Positions 8,932 to 19,289 of a stretch of DNA of 64,000 nucleotides are shown piece by piece. The DNA is taken from NCBI GenBank assembly GCA_014529385.2, contig CM043967.1, forward strand, positions 78,823,278-78,887,277, given 5' to 3'. A program made the position numbers and the translations under genes. Every line of letters begins with the position of its first letter. The first letter of the stretch is position 1. Source of the DNA: Adiantum capillus-veneris (Eukaryota > Streptophyta > Polypodiopsida > Polypodiales > Pteridaceae). The notes under the pieces were generated by a model. That model was not told the DNA's origin. It was given only the letters and a program-made list of their open reading frames with translations, and searched no databases.

Positions 8932-11266
8932 ATGGCCAGTACTAAGCAAACTGCAAGGAAGGTCTACCAAGCCCCAACCGATCCAGAAATAGGTGATGCT
9001 GAGAAAGATGCAGAGAAAGCACCCCCTCCACAACCTCGTCAGAGGCCCAATGCCAGAAAGAGATTGAATTATCAGGTGAAGTCCCTAAGAGAAATAAGGA
9101 AAGCACAAAAGTCTACTTGTGTACTAATTCCAAAGCTCTCTTTCATGAGGGTTGTGAAAGAGATATCTGATAGACTTGTAAGCATGATGAATATCAAAAC
9201 TTTTGTCTCGGTGAGGTGGCAGTCTCAAGTTGTGATGTGCCTTCAGGAAGCTGCTGAGGATTTTCTCATAGACTTTATGAATGATAGCTACATTGCAGCT
9301 GCATTTGCTCATAGGGTCACACTTATGAGCAAAGATTTTGTGCTTGTGTCAAGGCTAAGGTACAAGTTTGATAAGGCTCTTGAGCTCATTCCTAGTGAGG
9401 ATCTTAGAGCCTTCCAAATTTTAAACATCCCTCCTTCCAGGCAGCAGAAAGATTCTGGGGTTGTCATTGAGGATGTTACACATGAATACGAGACAAGAAA
9501 GTCTCAGGATATTAAAGCAGGAAACGAAGTTGAGAGGGAGCAAGACATGATATCCGAGGACGCTATCCTTAAAGAGCAAGCTGAAATTTTAAGAGCATCC
9601 AACTCTCTTCTTTATGAAAAAGTCACAGGCCAAATGGTGGTGGATGTTTCCTTGTTTGGAGATACTGAGGCATATTTGGACATATTCCCTCAAGACACAA
9701 GTATGCTTGTAAATCCCAACATTGAGCTTGGTGACACTGTGCTCTATATCTCTCTCAGGTGTGTTGCTTTGCTAATTATTATAATGTGCATGTGCATGGC
9801 AGACAGGCACAAGGGGCTCATTGTGGCTTGTGTTTCCTTTTCCAGGTGTCTTATGAGGGATCTTCCAGAGGCTCTAGCTATGCAAATTGCAATACTTGAC
9901 CCTCTAGTGACATAGTGCCTTTTCAACAAGAAAGGAACCCTTTCAAGTTTTTTTGATGATTTTAACATGCTGACCTGCAATTACATATTATACCCCTATG
10001 TTGAAGGGTAATTCTTAACTCCTTACATGTTATTTTTGACATTTTGTGGTATTCTTAGCTAATTTGTTTTTTATTTTGTAGAGGACATTGGAGTCTTATT
10101 ATCTTCAATCTTTTGGATAAAGATATTATATTTATGAATTCATTGTCAAATATCCATGGGAAAAGTAAACTGTAAGTATGAAGCATAATCTATGCTTGAT
10201 GATGGCCCATTGTTTTCTATTAGTAGCTTTTTGATTCAATGTCTTCTTGCAGTGCTGCCAAACTTATTGTTGGTCACCTTAGTACCACAAACAAGGATTA
10301 CAATATAGAAGCTTTCAAGTACTACAATCAAAAAGTGCCTTTACAGACAGACTCAACATCTTGTGGATGGAGGGTGCTTGCAAATGCATGGAGATATCTT
10401 GAGTCAAGGTGCCGGATGACTACACTCACTGTAAGTGTGGTTCATGTATTTATTTTGATGTTTTATGTATGTATGTCATGTCCTTTAGTTCCTTTTTCTA
10501 TTTTTTTCAGCTGCATGACTATCCAGAGTCTTGGGTCACGTGGGTGAGAGAGAAGGCTGTTTCTATGGTTTTGGAAAGATCGATAAATCCAAATGATCCA
10601 GATTCTCCTTTGCCACCAAAGAAAGGTAGAGCCACCAAAGGTTTGGATGCAAAGAAAATGGATCAAAAGAAGAAAAGTCCTGCAAAGATCCATACAAAGA
10701 AAAAGGATCACAAGAAGAGTCCTACCAAGGTGAAGAGTCCTGCCAAGGGGAAGAGTCCCAAGAAGAAGATTCCTGCCAAGGGGAAGAGTCCCAAGAAGAA
10801 GATCCCTGCCAAGGGGAAGAGTCCTACCAAAAAGAAGATCCCTGCCAAGGGGAAGAGTCCCACTCAGAAGACTGCCAAGGGAAAGAGTCCCACTGAGAGC
10901 CTTGCAAAAAAAAGAGCAGATACAAAGGGCCATCCATTCCACTCACCATTGAAATTCAAGGTTCAAAAGCGTCGTACACTTAAGAACAATAAGGGGGAGG
11001 CACCTAGCTCACCTTTCAAGCTACCATTTATGTTGTCAAAGAAAGCTGCCAAATCACCCAAGACAGCTAGTCCTAAGGAGCCCAAAGCACCAACCCCTGC
11101 CAAGTCACCCGTGCCAAGCCCTAAGGGGTCCAAAGCACCAACCCCTGCCAAGTCACCACCACCACCCACTTCTGAACTTTCACCCCCTTCTGAACACAAA
11201 AGGAAAAGGGTCTCTGAGGATGCAAAATCCTCTCAGGCAAAAAGAAAAGTGGAATTTCATGATTGA
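8932..11266 (+). CDS. Histone H3-like / C48 (Ulp1) protease-like / KSPAK-tail fusion protein
   Basis: Five exons in phase (8932-9758, 9846-10007, 10082-10171, 10253-10430, 10511-11266), about 670 residues, with one in-frame TAG at 9913-9915. Residues 2-10 read ASTKQTARK, the H3 tail with Arg2 replaced by Ser but Lys4 and Lys9 kept. Residues about 46-142 follow the H3 fold (SLREIRKAQKST, FMRVVKEIS, VMCLQEAAEDFL, HRVTLMSKDF) with about 8 extra residues between the first helices. A linker with a helical segment follows. The protease-like part has GHWSLIIF (His at 10086), Gln six residues before Cys, and SCGW (Cys at 10362). The expected Asp 17 residues after His is Asn (10137). The C-terminal 230 residues are Lys/Ser/Pro repeats (KSPAKGKSPKKKIPAKGK) like linker-histone tails. 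Splice sites are consensus GT-AG. I know of no such fusion; function is unknown. Confidence 0.7.
10660..11160 (+). repeat. Internal coding repeats of the KSPAK/SPKK tail
   Basis: Tandem, slightly varied units of about 30-39 bp with the core TGCCAAGGGGAAGAGTCC encode AKGKSPKKKIP-type repeats between about 10730 and 10890. A later Pro-rich set (KAPTPAKSP) repeats around 11085-11155. S/T-P-K/R-K motifs in histone H1 tails bind AT-rich minor groove, so DNA binding is a reasonable inference. Confidence 0.7.
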
Positions 11267-11478
11267 ATAGTCCACAAAAGCTATGTACACTTTTGTTCAT
11301 TTTTTCCATATGAACATATATATATACCCTTTGGTGATTCATAATTTTGTACTTCAAATACTTAATACCAACTGTCGATTCTTAAATGTGTATCATGATG
11401 TCATGTAAGTTTAAAACAACATAAGTAGAGAAAAGATAAATATATTTGCAAAATGATTACAATATTGAACTTGTTTTT

Positions 11479-12732
11479 TCAAGTCCTTGCAAGTGGCTCA
11501 AATACAACTCTTTTTGGGGGAAGGCATGTGATGCAAGAGGTTGAATTCTCCATCCTTGTGCTCACCACAATTTCATCCACTTTGAATCTATACTCGAGAG
11601 ATGTTTCATCAAGAAACTCAAGAGATTTTCTAACATCATTTAGTCTCCAATTTGTTGTTACTATCAGGCTTCTATACTCGGTGTGTGGATGTAGTGTGAC
11701 CTTTAGTTCAAACTCTGGACAATTTTCCTCAGAGTCGAAAGGAACCCAGCTACCTAATTTGCTTCTCCATCTCCTATAGTCGTAGCCCAGAACTAATGAT
11801 TGACGACATAGTTGATATGAGATAGACATAGAATTTGGGCTTACTCTACAACTAATATTGTCACCAATATGGAAAGTTTCTTTGGTGCTCCATCCGTCTC
11901 CAAGAACATTATCAAGTTCAGTCATAGAAAGTCTTCTATTAAGCCACATCGTCTTTGTCCTAAGCAAATCCATTGTTTTGAAACATGCCACAAAGACATG
12001 TATAGGCAAGAACCATTGAACTTTAATCCTTCTTGGTATCCTGCCCGGAGACATAGCTTTAAGGATGTCTTCTTTGATCTTGGATTTGAAGCTTGATATA
12101 GTACATGCATGAGGAGCTTCCCAATCAAGTGAACTTATGGTGGGAACGGGTAACTGATGTAGTTCTCCATATGCACCTTCTCGTGATGGAACTTTGTATT
12201 CTGCAAAATAGACAAACAAATCCATTGTTTTGTAAAAGGAAGGTGGCTTGTCAGCATACATAGCATCTGCAATCCCTTTATTGCTTTGAACGTCCCACTC
12301 AGACTCTCCACAGGCTGTCATTCCACAGCTGTTGAAGGAAATGTATCTGGAATGGAATCAAAAAATGAGAAAAACAATGGGATAATGAAAAAAATTCACT
12401 GTATCAAATAATTTTTTTTTGTACTTACAGTAAGAATGCAGTGTCGGATGTTCTTCCCAGTCTAACACCATATCCTTGGCCATGTACACATGTTGAACCT
12501 TAGCTAGCCAGCCATTGTCGGTCACTTTGAAAGCAAGAACACGACCTTTCCAATGGTTTTTTACTTTATCGCGTTTAGTTCTCTTCACTCTGTGTACACC
12601 TTTGCATGAAGGAAGCATTGTTACCCAGTCATTCACACGAAAAGATATGGACTTCCAAAGACCATCCTCTCTAACATTATGAAAGTCACAAGAAGTTATG
12701 TTATGTGAAGGGCGACGTGCAAAAGACGCCAT
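11479..12732 (-). CDS. Two-exon protein with possible BAH-like N-terminus (gene D)
   Basis: Exon 1 runs 12732-12429 from ATG, ending at a strong donor (GTAAGTAC). Exon 2 runs to the stop at 11479 from about 12314 (acceptor GACAG, in phase) or from 12356 (better acceptor but off by one). The first 100 residues (SISFRVNDWVTML, WKGRVLAFKV, GWLAKVQHVYMAKDMVLDW) have the rhythm of a BAH domain: a V-x-D-x-V strand, then W-x-x-V-x-x, then a short helix. The assignment is weak. The C-terminal 280 residues are not recognised (HACTISSFKSKIKEDIL, YDYRRWRSKLGSWVPF). It is tail to tail with gene C and faces away from the right inverted repeat. No internal stops were seen in either exon. Confidence 0.5.
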
Positions 12733-13140
12733 GGAAACTCAGAGATTAGAGAAGAAAGAAAGTATAGACGGAAACTAGAGAAACTAAAACCTCTCACAAA
12801 CTAGAGAGCGAGAAAGGTATACGTTTGAAAAAAGTAGGTGATTTGTCATTAATGCTCTTGTTTTGAGAGCCTTCTGACATAGATTTCGTATCTTTTGACA
12901 ACGCTTTTGTGAAATATAAAATAGAATAAAAGACGAAACTTCATTGCTTTGAGCCGCAAATTTAATGAGCTCTCTCGCCGAAAGCACCTAAATATAGCAG
13001 TTTCAGCCTTGTGATCAAGACATTTAGCAGTTCTCCGTCAAAATAGGACCACCAAAACCCACAATAGAGGAGACAAGAGTGCCATACTTTTGTATACGTG
13101 TCAAATAACTATTGGACTATTCCTTAATCCTTAGATTAAC
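12733..13140. other. No gene recognised; 5' region of gene D
   Basis: Sequence between the gene D start and the right inverted repeat. It probably contains the gene D promoter, but I see no clear TATA box or repeated motif. Confidence 0.4.
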
Positions 13141-13175
13141 AAACAGCCCTTTTTGAGTCGTTTTTAGCCCTAATG
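13141..13175 (-). repeat. Right terminal inverted repeat of composite element
   Basis: Reads AAACAGCCCTTTTTGAGTCG then TTTTTAGCCCTAATG on the plus strand. It is the inverse of 3616-3650 with three mismatches. The next bases outward are GTGCATAAAAGGG. Confidence 0.8.
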
Positions 13176-13410
13176 GTGCATAAAAGGGATGCCATTAAAA
13201 TCCCCTGAGGCTTTGGAAGAATTTTTAACGGTTTGATGTTAATGAGGCCACCGATGTGATTTTTGTGTTGCAACCACATTTGATGGTGTATATTCATGTG
13301 AATAATTGTGTAGCCAATGGTACTGTACCACTATGCTATACACACAAGACCAACACAATGAAACGCTAATCCATGGAGCTCAAAACCCCATAAAACAAGG
13401 ACGAAAAGCT

Positions 13411-13438
<28 letters not shown>
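13411..13438. repeat. (AC)n microsatellite
   Basis: About 14 uninterrupted AC units, at the left end of dispersed-repeat copy 1. Confidence 0.95.
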
Positions 13439-13441
<3 letters not shown>

Positions 13442-13479
13442 TGTAGTTGCCCAATACTTACTCTACTGCTTGCAATTCT

Positions 13480-13782
13480 AAAGTTTCCTACTGGAACTTA
13501 CACTTCAAAATATCCCACTTTAAAGCTTTGAAAGATCCCCCTCCAAAACCTAAAACCCTAGCTGATAATGGGATGGAAACTTAAATACATTTAAACCTGT
13601 AGCTACCTTGTTCTAGCTATTTCATGCAATTCTAAAAGTTTTTGGTCTAAATTGAAACTCACACCTCAACATTTCCTACTTTAAAAGTTAAAAAGAACCC
13701 TTCTCCATTTCTCAAACAACCCTAGCTAGTAATGGGATTAAAAAACCTCAACCAACCCACCCCACCCCACCCCAAACCAAAC

Positions 13783-13862
<80 letters not shown>

Positions 13863-14930
13863 AATCTATACCTTTTATGGTGCTAAGTGGTTGAATACTC
13901 TTTCGATACAAAACCCTATGGGCACAAGCCCTACTGCCTTGGTAAAAATCGGGTGGTGATCTTTTTAGCTTGACCTTAAATAGTACTAGGGCTTTTAAAG
14001 CCTTTATCTCCCCCGGTTGGGCGTGTTTATTATTCTCCCCCCGCTTGCTGTACCACCTGCCTACCCCTTTACTCCTTGTATACAGACTGCGTATTGTATG
14101 AATTCTCTCCCTAAGGAGATACACAGCGAGGTGTTCTCGGCATCTAAAACATCTACCTCCTTCACCCACTATGTGTATCTAGCTATCTCGGGCCTTGGAC
14201 CGATTATGGTGGCTCGTCTTATGGGATTTTTTCCGCTCCTCCCGCTTGTACCTTGGCGGTCTGCATATTGCAGGCAGCTGACATCTATTTGTAAGGTATC
14301 ATGCATCTTGAAATTTCAACTCTATTCCCCTACTAAACTTGCTCTGCGAGTTGGTAGCTTTGCGTGCTTATCTGATTGTAGAGGCTTGACTGGTGGGATC
14401 CTCTCCTCTTTGGATTAAGGATGTCTCATCCCTCAAACACTGTAAATAAAGGTGAGGGATTATTTTCCCCTCACTTAGAATTGGCATATTTTTGTGTGTG
14501 TGTTCTCGAAAGAGAGTAGAGTGTTGTGAATACTTGTTGCTGCACTGTCGTTTGTTTCCTTAAACTTAAGCACTATGGATTTGGTTGAAAACAATCCTCC
14601 ACCGCAGATTGGTACCACACTCACTTTGAAAGCATAAAAATGATGTTTTCTGTTTACAAAAACAAACTACAGTATAATGTCATCTTTTTTTTTTTTTTTG
14701 TCGTTCGCAAATGTATATATTATATAAAAAAGACGTGGGTTGCGGGATTGATTGAGCAAGAGCAGCTCCATCCCCTTGGTTTAATGGCGAGCAACTCTTT
14801 TAATAGGTAAATAAGGTTTAAACTGTGATCTGTTGGTGTGTTCTTACTCCCATGTTGGGTTTGTCTCAGCCTTGACATTACAGGCGGGCATTGAAAATAT
14901 TGGTACTGGTCCATAAATAAATCACACTGC
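13480..14930. repeat. Dispersed repeat, copy 1 (unclassified)
   Basis: Collinear, diverged similarity to 38830-39860. Shared landmarks in the same order are ATCCCACTTTAAAG, CCTATGGGCACAA (here) / TTATGGGCACAAACCC, a GATTATGG(T/A)(G/A)GCTC block, and GAGGGAT...TTTTCCCCTCACTTAG. GGGATTGATTGAGCAA follows. TAAATAAAGGTGAGGGA resembles a TATA-type leader. No coding domain was recognised. It may be a non-autonomous retroelement, but no LTR or poly(A) end was defined. Confidence 0.55.
13785..13858. repeat. Poly-C run followed by (CT)n
   Basis: About 35 consecutive C residues followed directly by about 19 CT units. The long homopolymer is a likely place for sequencing or assembly length errors. Confidence 0.9.
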
Positions 14931-16200
14931 TATTGGGGATTTGACAGGGCATAACTTACTGACGCCTGACATTGGTTTGTTTTAAAAAAACTCTCATGAG
15001 ATCAGTTAGGGGAATTAAGTCAATTTACACATAAATCTTTCTGTTGAGCAGTCGGAGTGGACACAGTCGGAGTGGACACATGTTTTCTTGGAAGCTTGAC
15101 CAGTATAATGCTTACTTTATTGGTTTGGGAAGACTAATCAATTTGTTGTCAAACATTTACTGTTGCATTTCTTAGAGCGCTCATACTACTGTCTGAGTCT
15201 TATATGTGCAAAGACTCTCATGTGATCTTTTAGGGTATATTAGTCTATCACTTCTCATCACACTAAATGATTGGTTTCCTAAAAATGCTAGCATATTAAT
15301 TATAGATAAAGCATAGAGCACTTAATCATCTTGCATTATGATACAAAAATCAGTTATTTATTTTACCTTTACTTACTTGCCTAAGTACATCTTTTAGACT
15401 ATCATATTTAGGGGATGAGTCGTTCTAGTTTATACCATACTTTGACTAAAATTCCAAGTGATTTCTTTGACTAATGCTACTTTAAGTGATTCTTCTTAGG
15501 CCATACTCTCTCTATTATATTGCTTACGGCTCTAAAAGAAAATTATGATAGATGGTTTGAATTTTTTTAAAAACTTGATGGATTTAAAAGAAAAGAAATA
15601 CCCGTGGGACAGGGATTTTGGTAAGACATCTGGATTGGAAGGGGTAGTGGCCTCCTGATCAAAATTTACTCTACTTAAATAAATATAAACACTTTTCTAA
15701 AAAAAATAGGGTCACTTACTATCTTTATTTATAACCTATGATCTCATTTCAAATAGAAACTGAAGGAGTGATGACCTTCAGTTCATAAAAGGAGAAAAAA
15801 TAAATGATACCCTCTCAGAAAAAGTCATGTGACAAAAAAACAATATTGATGGTAGGTTTATGGTAAAAAGATTTTAAGTAGGACATGGATGACAATTGAT
15901 AAGTTCTTTGACGTCCGTAATATATTCAAGGCTAACAAATCTATTAACTTGTTTATATGGATGCAGGGGAGGACTCTATCTTTACTTTGGGTCTTTTTGG
16001 CTTAAACCTGCTGTCTGTCAATTGGTGCACCTTAGCCCTTTCTATTATAGACATCACTACTCGTAACTATCCAGTGTACAAAAACATTAGAGTGATACTT
16101 CATTCTCATTGTAAAGTGCAAAGATGAATCAAAGATTGAGTCACTTTTGTGCTTCTCTTTGTCCTTTTTTCTAAAGCCGACTGTCTTTTGAAATGATATG
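14931..16200. other. No gene recognised
   Basis: AT-rich, with many stops in all frames. There is an immediate duplication of AGTCGGAGTGGACACA near 15049-15080. Nothing else was identified. Confidence 0.5.
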
Positions 16201-16660
16201 TTCTATTGTATATAAGTATTAGTTTAAAACAACAACACACACATACACATAGTACTGATACTAATACTGGTTCTACTACTGACACTGGTAGTACTAGTAC
16301 TGGTACCACTAGTACGGTTACTGCTATACTGTTATACTAGTATTGGTACAATATATACTAGTACTGATACTGGTAATTACTGGTACTACTAGACGATACT
16401 GATACTGATTGGCACTATACACTATTGTTATTGATACTCCTATACTACTACTGGTAGTATGGGTTGTATTGGTACAATATATATTGATACTTATTGGTAC
16501 TACAAGACTATATTAGTACTGATACTGACTCTATACACTACTGGTAATGATACTCCTATACTGCTACTGGTAATACTAGAGTTGTATTGGTACTGTATAC
16601 TAGTACTGATACTAATACCTATTTGTACTATTGAATTATACTGGTACTGGTACTGGTACA
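16200..16660. repeat. Degenerate ACTGGT/ACTAGT array with longer-period repeats
   Basis: Dense variants of TACTGGTACTAG and GATACTGATACT. A higher-order unit of about 116 bp is visible: ATACTCCTATACTRCTACTGGTA starts near 16433 and again near 16549. It is non-coding and microsatellite-derived. Confidence 0.75.
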
Positions 16661-16926
16661 CATACACACACACACATGGCTGTTTTTAGTGTCTTGCTAT
16701 TTCCCTGGTATATTTTTACTAGGACTATTGGCCTAGGGTACTTTTAGTGAATAACTTGCTTAAATTCTACGTATTTTTTTTAGGGTGGTACCTTAATGGT
16801 ACCTAACCCTTAGATACTAAATGGGTGATAGATGGGCTAATCGGCTCTGTAAATGATGTCGTCTTCTGCTTAACAGCGAGGTGGCTCCCTCGTGATGGGT
16901 CTACGATACTGCGCTCTTAAGTGCTC

Positions 16927-16927
<1 letters not shown>

Positions 16928-16973
<46 letters not shown>
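16928..16973. repeat. (GT)n microsatellite
   Basis: About 23 TG units without interruption. Confidence 0.95.
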
Positions 16974-16975
<2 letters not shown>

Positions 16976-17539
16976 ATGACGGTGTTGCTACACCATCCCC
17001 CTATTGAAGCCGGGCCCGCCATACGGCTAAGAAGGAAGGTGGCCATTTGCTCCAAAACCTATAAAAAGGTGAGCTTTACATGCTTACTTAGCATTAGTGA
17101 TGTGTGTATTTGGGAGAAGTGTTTGTATATTAGGACTGTGAGGATTTTACCTGCAAAGGGGTAGTGTTAAATGTCGGATCTATGGCAAAGGGCAAGGATA
17201 AGCAGGCTATTATGGAGTTCGCTGCTCCAACTCACTCTCAAGTGATTTTTGCCATTAAAATGGACTTCTACCCGAACTATTTGATGGTTGTGTGTATTTC
17301 GCATGCATATGCCGGTAGAGGCACTTAAATAGCTTCTTCTTCTGAACTTTATCTCATGAGAGCTTGTAAAGTACAAGGGGCTTCACATGGTTTTTCCCTT
17401 ATAAATGATTTCATCTCTGAATATATGATTAGCTTGACCTTTCTTATTATTTATCTTTGAAAGCAATCTAGTTGGGTGACATCTATAATATGTGGGATAC
17501 CCATGCATCACGTGTATACGGTACCAATGCTAACTAAGT

Positions 17540-17660
17540 GTTGTGTTGTTTCCATGGGTGCAGGTGAGGGTTACCTTCTCAACTATGGTTTTCAAAGTTC
17601 CTTGTCTTGAAGATGCAGACTATTACATCTTTTGCCTCTTGATTTCAACACTTGTGTATA
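17540..17660 (+). repeat. Dispersed-repeat fragment shared with 38.33 kb
   Basis: GGGTGCAGGTGAGGGTTACCTTCT matches GGGCAGGTGAGGGCTACCTTCT at about 38355. Weaker similarity continues (CTTGTCTTGAAG..ACATTACATCTTTTG versus CTTACCTTGAAGCAACATTACC). Each copy is followed within 300 bp by a long (AC)n tract. Confidence 0.5.
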
Positions 17661-17775
17661 AGACTGTTCAGTACTATGAATGGGAATTATACCTCCTTTT
17701 CATTGACATAGTTTCTAGTGTCTTTCGTAATATGAAAGGATTGTTTGGTGGATATGTTATATTGTTATTGAGAAA

Positions 17776-17778
<3 letters not shown>

Positions 17779-17838
<60 letters not shown>
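17779..17838. repeat. (AC)n microsatellite
   Basis: About 30 uninterrupted AC units. Confidence 0.95.
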
Positions 17839-17841
<3 letters not shown>

Positions 17842-18424
17842 CACTATACTCTAGAAAGCAAAGAGAAAGAGAGAATGGACTCAATGCAAAATAAAGAGAA
17901 TGTCTATTGACAAGAATCCCTTCACCAAAACCATACCTCAAGCATGCAGAAGCACACAAGCTATGGAAAGCTTGAGATTGAGATCTTGGAGACTCAAGAG
18001 CTCTAGGTTGAAGATAGGGAAAAAAGCCCTTCCATATCCTCAAAAATATCTTGTTGTTTGCTTATCCATTGTCTAGAAACTAAAAAAATTAACTTTAGGT
18101 AAATTCTATAAGATACAAAATTCATTAGGGAAAGTTTGGACTCAAATTTGGTCCTTTTAGTGTTAGAGAGAGAATGCAACGCGACCAATGGATGGCGGGC
18201 TACCGTAACGGTAGCTCGAATTTTCCTTGTTTCTATCTCAAATTTCAACATTTCCAAAAAACAATTTTTAGTTGCATAAAAAACTTTAACACTAATATAC
18301 GCTGTGATTTGCTCAAATATTTATTGTCAGGATCGAATATAGGACAAATGCACTATAACTCACACTCTATGCAGTTGTGTGCACTTTTTTGATAGGAGAC
18401 ACTTCATAGTATTCGTGCTCATAT

Positions 18425-18775
18425 TACCGAACGTAGCTTAACCTAACCTAACCTAATGTAGCTTAACCTAACCTAATCTAATCTTACCTAATGTAGCTTA
18501 ATGTAGCGTAGCTTAACTTAACTTAAGCTAACGTATAAGATAATCTAACCTAGCCTAACTTAACGTAGCTTAACCTAACCTAACCTAACTTAACCTGACG
18601 TAGCTTAACCTAATGTAGCTTAGCTTAACTTAACCTAACCTAATGTATAAGATAACCTAACCTAACCTAACCTAACGTATAAGATACGTATAACCTAACC
18701 TAACGTAGCTTAACTTAACCTAACTTAACGTATAAGATAACCTAACCTAACCTAACTTAACTTATAAGCTAAACT
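18425..18775. repeat. CCTAA/CTTAA minisatellite with GTAGCTTAA and GTATAAGATA variants
   Basis: About 350 bp built from CCTAA and CTTAA pentamers, interrupted by TGTAGCTTAA and CGTATAAGATA blocks that recur several times. It resembles degenerate TTAGG-type telomere-like sequence, not the usual plant TTTAGGG. No coding potential. Confidence 0.85.
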
Positions 18776-19289
18776 TAATCTAAAACATAGACTCCATCAA
18801 TTGCATAATTTCAAAAACGACATAATTCAAAACGAAATTTCTTCAAATCAAGATTTTTTCATAAACCAAAACAAAATTTTTTCATGATTCAAAATGAATT
18901 TTCACATCACAAACCATAATTTCTTTTAAAGCATTGAAAGTTTAAAGCATGAAATTTTCTTTTATTAATATATAAATTAATTTAAATAAATTTAATATGC
19001 ATTTAGAGGTTCGAGCACTCACATTCGTTGTATTTGAGCAATAAAAGAAGTTGTAAATATCCTGGAACCTGCAAAAACGCACACACAAACACAAAGTTAA
19101 ACCCCGAATCCTAAATCTACAAGTAAACATGAAAACAAACTCACCTTAGTGTTATGGGCTAACCCACAAGCAAGATTAGCACTTCCGACAGCTTGTCACC
19201 AGATCTGTAAGAGGTGAGGAAGAAGAGAGCTTGAGAAAAGGTGCAAGAAGAAGAGAAATACGCAGAGAAAGCCTGCGGTTTCATTTTTT

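Larger units (their letters stand above)
3616..13175. mobile_element. Candidate undescribed DNA transposon with RAG1-like transposase and H3-like cargo
   Basis: A 35-bp inverted repeat (3616-3650 and 13141-13175, 32 of 35 matching) encloses exactly the block holding four gene units. The units are A (plus), B (minus), C (plus) and D (minus). A and B end tail to tail 92 bp apart, C and D 212 bp apart, and B and C diverge from a G-box/CG-motif promoter region. This compact, symmetrical layout is what suggests one unit. A encodes a DDE transposase with RAG1/Transib-type spacing; C and D look chromatin-related. No clean target-site duplication is visible: the nearest match is TGGCA on the left and TGGTGCA on the right if the termini are taken as TTAGGGC. 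Exact ends are therefore uncertain by a few bases, and the unity of the element is an inference. Confidence 0.65.

Noticed and set aside
10463-10942. 159-codon frame opposite the KSPAK tail
   Set aside because: It is the antisense of a repetitive coding tail (LPLGRDLL repeats) and has no independent support.
3616-13175. Integrated large DNA virus instead of a transposon
   Set aside because: Compact tail-to-tail genes and an H3-like protein recall some large viruses. But the genes carry several spliceosomal introns, there is no capsid, polymerase or packaging ATPase, and inverted repeats flank the block.
13738-14418. Overlapping frames of 130-140 codons on both strands in dispersed-repeat copy 1
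   Set aside because: Part of each is poly-Gly/Pro/Ser from the C and CT tracts, the rest has no motif, and the homologous region at 38.8 kb does not preserve either frame.
16870-17055. Short frames reading through (GT)n/(AC)n tracts as CVCVCV or HTHTHT proteins (also near 17.8, 34.6 and 38.7 kb)
   Set aside because: They are simple translations of dinucleotide repeats with no other coding support.
18425-18775. True interstitial telomere
   Set aside because: The repeat is CCTAA with many variants, not the plant CCCTAAA. It is called a minisatellite instead.
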